DNA of 64,000 bases from NCBI GenBank assembly GCA_030549775.1, contig CM060175.1, positions 3,162,564-3,226,563 on the forward strand. The letters run 5' to 3'. The stretch comes from Tamarix chinensis (Eukaryota; Streptophyta; Magnoliopsida; Caryophyllales; Tamaricaceae). Position numbers and translations under genes: made by a program. Below, piece by piece: positions 56,748-64,000 of this stretch (within the stretch, counting starts at the first letter, position 1; each line of letters opens with the position of its first letter). The notes below the pieces were generated by a model, which was not told the origin of the DNA, did no database searches, and saw only the letters and a list, made by a program, of their open reading frames with translations.

Positions 56748-58586
56748 CTACTCGTTCGGTGTGGGTCCATCTTGTAGATGCACCTCTTTAACGTTATGCT
56801 CCACAAATGACTCATAATAGGGCTTAAGCCTATGACCGTTTACCTTGAACTCATTCCCCGTCTTCTCGCTTTTGATCTGTATTGCTCCATAAGGGAAAAC
56901 ATTAGTAACTATAAAAGGACCAACCCATTTAGAACGCAACTTACCTGGAAATAAGTAAAGACGTGAGTGGTAGAGTAGCACTTTTTGTCCCACGACAAAT
57001 GACTTTCCACGAATCATCTTATTATGAAAAGCTTTTGTCTTCTCCTTATATACCATAGCACTTTCAAAAGCGTCATCCCTTATTTCTTCTAATTCATGAA
57101 GTTGTAGCTTCCTATGCGTTCCAGTAGAGTCAATACTCATGTTCAGATTCTTAACAGCCCACCATGCCTTGTATTCAAGTTCCACCGGTAGATGGCATGC
57201 CTTTCCATAAACGAGTCGAAAGGGAGACATGCCTATGGGCGTTTTATAGGCTGTCCTATAAGCCCATAAAGCATCATTTAGCCTTTGGCTCCAGTCCTTT
57301 CGATTTGGACTCACAGTTCTCTCTAGTATCTTCTTTATTTCTCGGTTGGAAACTTCGGCTTGCCCGCTAGTTTGAGGATGGTAGGGTGTAGAGACTTTAT
57401 GTGTCACCCCATACTTACGTAGCAAGGCTTCAATTGTCCTATTGCAGAAATGTGATCCTCCATCACTAATGATTATTCTAGGCATACCAAACCTAGAGAA
57501 AATGTGAGATTGAAGAAACCCTGCAACTACACGAGAATCGTTAGTCCGGGTGGCAATTGCTTCCACCCATTTTGATACATAGTCTACTGCAAGAAGAATA
57601 TAGAGGAAACCGTTAGAAGATGGAAAGGGTCCCATAAAGTCAATGCCCCATACGTCAAAAATTTCTACGACTATAATAGAAGTTAAGGGCATCTGGTCTC
57701 TAGAACCAATATTACCTGATCTCTGACATCTATCACATCTCATACAGTAATTATTTGCATCGGTGAATAGTGATGGCCAATAAAAACCTGCTTCCAGGAC
57801 CTTAAAGGCGGTCTTTTTAGCACCAAAATGTCCTCCACAATGCAATGTATGACAATGTGCTAGAATATGCTCGAATTCTGAATCAGGAACATATCTCCTA
57901 ATTATACCATCAATACCGAATTTCCACAAATAGGGATCATCCCAAACATATTGGGATGCTTCTTTTCTAATTTTTGTTCTTATGGATCGTGGCATGTCGG
58001 TGGGCAACTTATTTGTTACTAAATAATTTACTATATCAGCAAACCATGGTGTACTTACCTGTATCCCAAAGAGCTGCTCATCCGGGAAATTCTCGATTAA
58101 TGGTATGGGTTCACCATCTTGAATCATTCGGCTCAAATGATCTGCCACTACGTTCTCACTACCTCTCTTGTCCTTAATTTGCACATCAAATTCTTGTAAC
58201 AAGAGTACCCATCGTATCAATCGTGGCTTTGCGTCTTTCTTAGATAACAGATACTTCAAAGCTGCATGGTCAGTAAATATGGTAACTTTAGTTTGAAGCA
58301 AATATGACCTAAATTTCTCAAGAGCAAATACCACGGCCAATAGTTCTTTCTCAGTAGTTGAGTAATTTAACTGAGCATCATTTAGAGTCCTTGAAGCATA
58401 GTAGATGGCGTATGGCTTTTTATCCTTTCGTTGTCCTAAGACTGCCCCAATGGCATAGTCAGAGGCATCACACATGATTTCAAATGGTAGGGACCAATCT
58501 GGCGGTAATATCACTGGAGCAGTAGTCAAGAGCCTTTTTAGTTCGTCAAATGCTTGTTGGCACTCTTTATTCCACTCAAATATCAC
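56748..58586 (-). pseudogene. Athila-like pol: RNase H and integrase
   Basis: An open run of 612 codons continues the same frame as the upstream part after one TAG at 58595-58593. RNase H has catalytic acids in [17 protein letters not shown] (D about 40), [17 protein letters not shown] (E about 81), [10 protein letters not shown] (D about 106) and VVADHLSR (D about 149). Integrase follows with the zinc region ([11 protein letters not shown]...CMRCDRCQ, about 249-287), the core triad GIDFMGP (D316), ISDGGSHF (D375) and QAEVSN (E411; DD35E spacing), and a basic C-terminal part ([11 protein letters not shown]). No chromodomain is visible. Apart from the shared nonsense codons it looks intact. 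Confidence 0.9.
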
Positions 58587-58592
58587 CTCCTT

Positions 58593-61502
58593 CTATAAGA
58601 GGCGTGTCAATGGTCGTCCAATGCTGGAGAAATCTTTTATAAACCTGCGATAGAAACCTGCATGTCCAAGAAAAGAACACACTTCTCTCACACAAGTGGG
58701 AGAGGGTAAGTAACGCACAGTATCTATTTTAGCCTTATCAACCTCTAACCCCCTAGATGATACAACATGACTGAGTACAATTCCTTGTGTCACCATGAAA
58801 TGACACTTTTCCCAATTAAGCACAAGGTTAGTTTTTTCACATCGTTTCAAAATTAAAGTCAAATTTTTGAGACAAGATTCAAAAGTATCACCAAAGACAC
58901 TAAAATCGTCCATGAAAACCTCAATAATTTTCTCAATGTAGTCAGAAAAAATACTAACCATACATCTTTGGAAAGTACCAGGGGCATTGCATAGCCCAAA
59001 GGGCATGCGTCGATAGGCAAATGTACCAAATGGACATGTGAAAGTCGTCTTCTCTTGATCCTCCTCCGCTATGTGAATTTGGTTGTAACCGAAGTACCCA
59101 TCAAGAAAGCAATAATAGGAATGACCAGCCAATCTCTCGAGCATTTGATCAATGAATGGTAGTGGGAAGTGGTCTTTCCTTGTCGTGGCATTCAGCTTCT
59201 TGTAGTCAATGCATACTCGGTATCCCGTCACTATCCTTTGAGGGACAAGTTCATTCTCCTCGTTCTTCACCACTGTAACCCCTGACTTCTTAGGCACCAC
59301 ATGTATAGGTGCCACCCATTTAGAATCTGAGATAGGGTAGATAACTCCATAATCCAATAACTTGATGATCTCTTTCTTCACTACTTCCATCATAGGAGGA
59401 TTAAGCCTACGTTGAGCTTCTCTAGTTGGCTTTGCTCCATCCTCAAGAAGTATGTGATGAACACACATAGTAGGGATTATTCCCTTGATGTCTGCTAGCG
59501 TCCATCCAATAGCGGTCTTGTGAATCTTGAGAACTCCTAAAAGCTTCCTTTCTTCTTCCTCTGTTAACTTTGAAGATACTATCACAGGAAGGGTATCATT
59601 ATCTCCTAAGTAAGCATACTTTAAGTGATCCGGTAATGGCTTGAGTTCTAAAATGGGGGCCTGAATCACCGAAGGTATGGGCTTGTCATTTGATAAGGGA
59701 ATTGAAAAAGGAGGGAATCCATACCGATATGGAGGGTTTGCCTCCATGTGAGCTACACCATTCACAAGATGTGGTGAAAGTATTGCTTCTATTTCATCCA
59801 ATGGAATCATTTCCCCCTTTTTATCCAATCCTAAAATTTTCACAAGAGTGATATCTAATGGGTCCTCCTTGACCTCCTCAAAATAATCCTGTACAAAAAA
59901 CTCGATAGTGTCAATAGTAAAACAAGAATGATCATCCATCGGGTATCTCATAGTATTGAAAATGTTGAAACTTATGACTTCCCCATCAAATTCCATGGTA
60001 AGAGAACCAGTATGAACATCTATTTTTGTACGAGCAGTTCTCATGAAAGGTCTTCCCAATAACAATGGCATTGGACTTGAGATGCTATCATCCATATCCA
60101 ACACATAAAAGTCTGCTGGGAAAATAAGTGTATCAACCTGCACAAGGACGTCTTCTACAAGCCCCTTAGGAAATGCGTTAGAACGATCAGCAAGTTGAAT
60201 GATCACATTATCTTTCTTAAGCTCTCCTAAACCTAAAGATGCATAAATAGAATATGGCATAACATTAATAGATGCACCTAGGTCTAGCATGGCATTTTTA
60301 AACTTATTGTTACCAATTACACATGGAATTGTGAAACTTCCAGGATCCTTGCATTTTGGAGGTAGCTTCCTTTGTATCACCGCAGACAATTGTTCACTCA
60401 TCCTCACTACTTCCTTCTCCCGTAGTCTTTTTCTTGTGGTGCACAACTCCTTTAAGAATTTTGCATATTTAGGTACTTGTTTGATAGCCTCTAGGAGTGG
60501 AATGTTTATTTGCACCTTCTTAAATGTATCCAAAATTGCTTGATCACTTTCATCTTTCTTTGATTTGGATAACCTGCTAGGAAAAGGAGCTGTAGAAATA
60601 GGATTAGTTATAACATTATTAAGAATGGTAGAGGATTTACTATTCCTAAAACTTTCAAATTTCAGTTCATTAGTTGTTCCATCACTCATTTGTCGGTTTC
60701 CGCTTTTATTTTCTTGTTTCTTCACGCTCTCCGCCTCCTTTGTAGTGGGATCTTCTTCTAATTGCTCTAAGAACTCTTTAGACTTATTTGGAGCATTCTC
60801 ACATATTTTACCACTTCTGGTTACTACCGCATTAGCCGATTCAATGCTACCCTTTGGATTTGGTATGGTACTGCTTGGTAGTTTCCCAGGATCATGTATT
60901 TGGTTGAGCTTGGTTACTACTTCTCCCATTTGACGCTCTATATCTGACACTCTCTTATTCATGGACAATTGGCTTTGTATAAGTTGATTTTGTCCGTCTG
61001 CCAACTGTTTTTGACTATTTGTCAGTGCTTCGAGCATCTTATCATATTTGTCATTAGTCTGAGAGGATCCTCCTTGCGGTTTTTGATAAAAACCTGGTGC
61101 TACTTGGTTGAAACCTGGAGGATTAAGAACATTATTATTATCTTTCCAACGAAAATTTGGATGATTACGCATACCTGGATGGTAAGTATTTGAAAACCCG
61201 ATGGCATTAGCTTGTTCATTGTCCTCTCCTCCTCTTATCTGTGGACATTTCTCACTTGGATGTCCTATTGCCGGACACACTCCGCATGTGGTAACAACTC
61301 CAGTAGCTGATGCGATCTGCGAAATAAGATTGGTGAGTTGGTGAAGTCTATCATCAAATTGATTTACTCTCACCTCATTTACTCTTTCACGAATAGAAAG
61401 ACCATCATATTGTTGTGCAGTGGAGGCTCGATTTTTCAATAGCGCTTGTGCTGAAATAAGATCTTTGTCCATAAACGAACCACCACTTGCTGCATCTAAC
61501 AT
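58593..61502 (-). pseudogene. Athila-like gag C-terminus, protease and reverse transcriptase
   Basis: An open run of 969 codons. The gag zinc knuckle is CGVCPAIGHPSEKC (residues 73-86, CX2CX4HX4C), followed by a low-complexity linker. The protease core AMLDLGASINVMP has its Asp at 407 and LLLGRPFMRTARTKIDV after it. RT includes RVCIDYKKLNA, FLDGYFGYNQIHIAEED, MPFGLCNAPGTFQRCM and the catalytic VFMDDFSVFG (863-866). It ends in TRLL and a TAG at 58595-58593. The frame continues beyond, so the stop is a lesion or a read-through site. Confidence 0.9.
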
Positions 61503-61538
61503 ATTCCTTTCAAGTGGAGTGAGACCCTCATAGAAATA

Positions 61539-62186
61539 TTACAATAAATTCTCTTCCCTCATCCCGTGTTGTGGGCACTGTGAAAGCAAAACCTTATACC
61601 TATTGTAGTATGCATGAAATGACTCGTCAGGCTCTTGCTGGATCCCGGTGATCCTTTTTCTGAGTACCGTGACACGTGATGCTGGAAAATATTTGTCTAA
61701 GAAAGCACTTGCTAAGTTGTCCCATGAATATGTATGTCCTATTGATAACTTATAAAGCCAGTCTTTCGCACCATCCATCAAGGCAAATGGAAATGCCTTG
61801 AGCTTCAATATTTGAAGATCTGCCTCTTTGGGGCACATGGAGACACACACAAATTGAAATTCCTTTAGGAATTTATTTGGATCTTCACTTGGGAGACCAT
61901 GGAATGTTGGAAGACGATGAAGTAGGCTGGACTTTAATTCGAAATCCTTTTCTTTCCCTTCAGCTGGCTCAGGATAGCCTATGCATGTAGGTACAGCTTC
62001 AGCTATGTTATGGGCTGCTAGCTCCCGTAAACTTCTATTACCTTCCATTTGAGTGAAATAAACAAAATCGGTTGATGATGATGGAGAACCAGAAACTCTT
62101 GACTTTCTAATTTCTCGAATGAAATTTTCTATCTCAAGATTCACTGGTATCAACTCTCCTTGTGCTTTTCTTCTCGTGTGCATCAA
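61539..62186 (-). pseudogene. Athila-like gag, N-terminal part
   Basis: 215 codons start at ATG 62186 (MMHTRRKAQGELIPVNLEIE), about 130 bases inside the primer site. The retrotransposon gag domain is clear: RLPTFHGLPSEDPNKFLKEF, LMDGAKDWLYKL, AFLDKYFPASRVTVLRKRI and FHAYYNRYKVLLSQCPQHGM. It ends ENLL, TAA at 61541-61539, and the same frame continues as YFYEGLTPLERN. Gag would form the particle that packages element RNA. Confidence 0.9.
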
Positions 62187-62317
62187 CCAGTGGATACCTG
62201 AAATAAGAAAAACACTTTAACCGAGTAAACCGTACTAAAAATAAAAAATAAAAATAAATATATAAATAAAAACAAACTAAGAAAATCTTGCTAGTATAAT
62301 ATAGGCAAAGTTACCAA

Positions 62318-62335
62318 TCCCCGGCAACGGCGCCA
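62318..62335 (-). other. Primer-binding site, tRNA-Asp type
   Basis: The plus strand reads TCCCCGGCAACGGCGCCA, equal to the 3' end of plant tRNA-Asp(GTC) including CCA. On the element strand it is the complementary primer site. Five A's separate it from the LTR end. Confidence 0.85.
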
Positions 62336-62340
62336 AAAAA

Positions 62341-64000
62341 TGGTGCGACCGTAGCCGGCACGCAATTTAAACCCTCTTGTTGTCAATTGAAGCACTGGTA
62401 AATAAGGGTATCGTTCTAAGCCGGGGATTGAGAGGGCTCACCTCTATTTAACTAGCTTGAAAATAAAACTAAAACTAAAAATAAAAATCCTAAATAACAC
62501 TAAATAAATAAATAAGAAAAATACTAATGGGGGTTATAAAAATAAGAATAATAAAAGGAACAAATAAAATAAAATAAACTAATAATGAAAATATTGGAAA
62601 ATAATGGGAAACTAGCAGATAGGAGAAATATGTTAGGGAAATAAAAATCCACCACTAGATTAGGTTGAAAATATAATATTTATTTCTAAGTCAATTTTAA
62701 TCGTGAGAAAGAGATTGACCAAGTTGCACACCAAACGTAGGTCCATATATCTTATATTACTTCCCTTAATTAATTAATATGACCACGTGCCTATATTAAT
62801 CCTATTAAATACTAGCAGTATAGCAGCAACAAGCGGCTCCTATATTTAACTAGATTTAATGCATTAAGTGTAAGTGGAAGGCTGTCAATCTAAGCACCCA
62901 GACTAGTACAAAACGTATGTCTAGCTGTATTTCCTATCCTTGACCCACACGTATCGAAACGTTTTACCACTTCAGTTAGAATCACAAAACGATTAGGTGA
63001 AATGTTATCTAACCTAGCTGCAATTTATACACATAAATTCTAGTATATTTAGATGGCCACCTCGCAGGCAAATAATCCTACATATTGTCACTTATGAGGA
63101 ACCAGAACAAGGCATGCACCAAATAAACTATACTTGACAGAATTATATATATAAACGATAGCAATTAATATAGAGTCAAGAAACAATCTCACGAAACAAA
63201 GAAAATAAAATTATAAGTCAAACCATAGTCTAGGGTTTCAATTCATTCCCTAACAATAAATAATCAGCCACTCATAATTAAAGAATTAATTACACAGAAA
63301 TATATATCTAAAATAATAAATTAAAAATAAGAGAAAGAAATAACCGGAATTAATTTTGAATTAAAGATTAAAAATTTATTCAGATAAAAATTAATTTTAT
63401 CTGAAATAAATTCTACCGGTATATATTCTTCTCTAATTTTCTCTCTCGGTGCCTTGATTCCTGTGCCAAATTCTTTCTTCTTTTTCTTTTTTCTTCGGCT
63501 GACGTCGCTGACGGCTGCTGATGGCGCACGCCTCGGCTTTGGTTTCCGTGCGTTGCTGCCTTCTGTGCGTCCGTCTCCTTCCGTGCGGCGGCTCATACTC
63601 CTCAGCGTCGAGCCCCGATTTCTGTGCTAAAGGCTCTGGCGCACGCTGCTCCCGCACGACTTCCGTGCCCAGCCGCCCCTGTGGCCCCTGCCGTCTCTGC
63701 TTTCACGCTCCTTTTTTCAATTAATGTCGCGCCGCACACACACTTCTTTCCTAACGTGCGGCTGCCTTTTTATAAAATTTTGTGTCTTCTTTCCACCTCA
63801 GCCCTATTCTGTTCGTGCCTCCACGTCAGCCCTGGCCATGTGCGGCTGACTTTTCTTCTCATGCGCTGCAGCTCTGTTTTTTTTTTGCAACGCTCCGTTT
63901 GGCGTCGAGGCCTGCTTGGCTTAGTTTTGCTTGTTCCAGGCCTTTGGGCCTTCGGCCTTCGGTCGTTGGTCCAAAGGTTATTTTTTTTTAAATAAAACCT
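62341..64000 (-). repeat. 5' LTR of the Athila-like element, truncated by the window end
   Basis: It starts TGGTGCGACCGTAGCCGG and is collinear with 52941 onward at an offset of 9,400 until a 2-bp indel near 63784. About 1,660 of an expected roughly 1,850 bases are present. Differences from the other copy are scattered and about 1%, mostly transitions. Confidence 0.88.

Larger units (their letters stand above)
52941..64000 (-). mobile_element. Athila-like Ty3/gypsy element, young, right end outside the window
   Basis: Minus-strand element with 3' LTR 52941-54794, PPT at 54795, gag-pol 62186-56748, tRNA-Asp primer site 62318-62335 and 5' LTR from 62341. The gag type (FHGLPSEDPNKFLKEFQF), a protease core with DLGAS and the tRNA-Asp primer all point to the Athila lineage. 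Between pol and the 3' LTR lie 1.95 kb without any env-like frame. From the 3' LTR length (1,854 bp) the element should end near 64192, about 190 bases past the window. About 20 substitutions over 1,660 shared LTR bases indicate a recent insertion. Confidence 0.87.

Overview
The window is nuclear DNA of a flowering plant. It holds two protein genes with GT-AG introns that belong to plant families, plus dense nested transposable elements with plant hallmarks: chromodomain Ty3/gypsy, an Athila-like gypsy with a tRNA-Asp primer site, L1-like LINEs with RRM-bearing ORF1 and a zf-RVT tail, and a PIF/Harbinger transposon with a MYB/SANT ORF1. I cannot name the species from sequence alone. There is no sign of organellar, bacterial or viral-genome content.

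Layout. 1-1.9 kb: decayed gypsy pieces in opposite orientations. 3.66-7.62 kb (+): the last eight exons of an inactive-USP54-like ubiquitin hydrolase gene; its 5' exons are not visible here. 8.6-9.1 kb (-): a LINE fragment. 9.88-13.99 kb (+): a two-exon, apparently intact NFD4/nodulin-like major facilitator gene of 540 residues. 14.87-26.3 kb: an old long-LTR gypsy element reduced to LTR, short protease remnant and partial LTR. Its first LTR is split by a decayed chromovirus (14.92-20.66 kb, - strand) with recognisable LTRs, PBS, PPT, gag, protease, RT, RNase H, integrase and chromodomain. 26.35-40.1 kb: an old L1-like LINE (-) interrupted by a second, nearly full-length LINE (+, 28.65-35.01 kb) and by a PIF/Harbinger element (from 35.125 kb). 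40.2-41.1 kb: a microsatellite-rich MITE-like stretch.

41.23-64.0 kb is a nested LTR tower. A minus-oriented giant LTR (LTR-A) is interrupted by a plus-oriented relative (LTR-B). LTR-B contains a complete 4.96-kb solo LTR (LTR-C) flanked by the 5-bp duplication ACGGG. LTR-B is broken again at 52.925 kb by a young Athila-like element whose 5' LTR runs off the right edge. The Athila gag-pol lies in one reading frame over 5.4 kb, broken by only two nonsense codons, and its LTRs differ by only about 1%.

The most unusual signals are: (i) two hairpins in the Athila element with the same AGGA loop, the same 8-bp stem length and the same 4-nt spacing to the same polypurine tract, but with five outer stem pairs completely changed and fully compensated; (ii) ten bases of primer-binding-site sequence attached outside the 3' LTR of that element; (iii) LINE-in-LINE nesting that can be proven because the coding frame of the older element joins across the insertion; (iv) a GC-AG intron in the USP gene; (v) an intact Harbinger ORF1 beside a frameshifted transposase. 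All coordinates and splice sites were read by eye; no alignment or database search was run.
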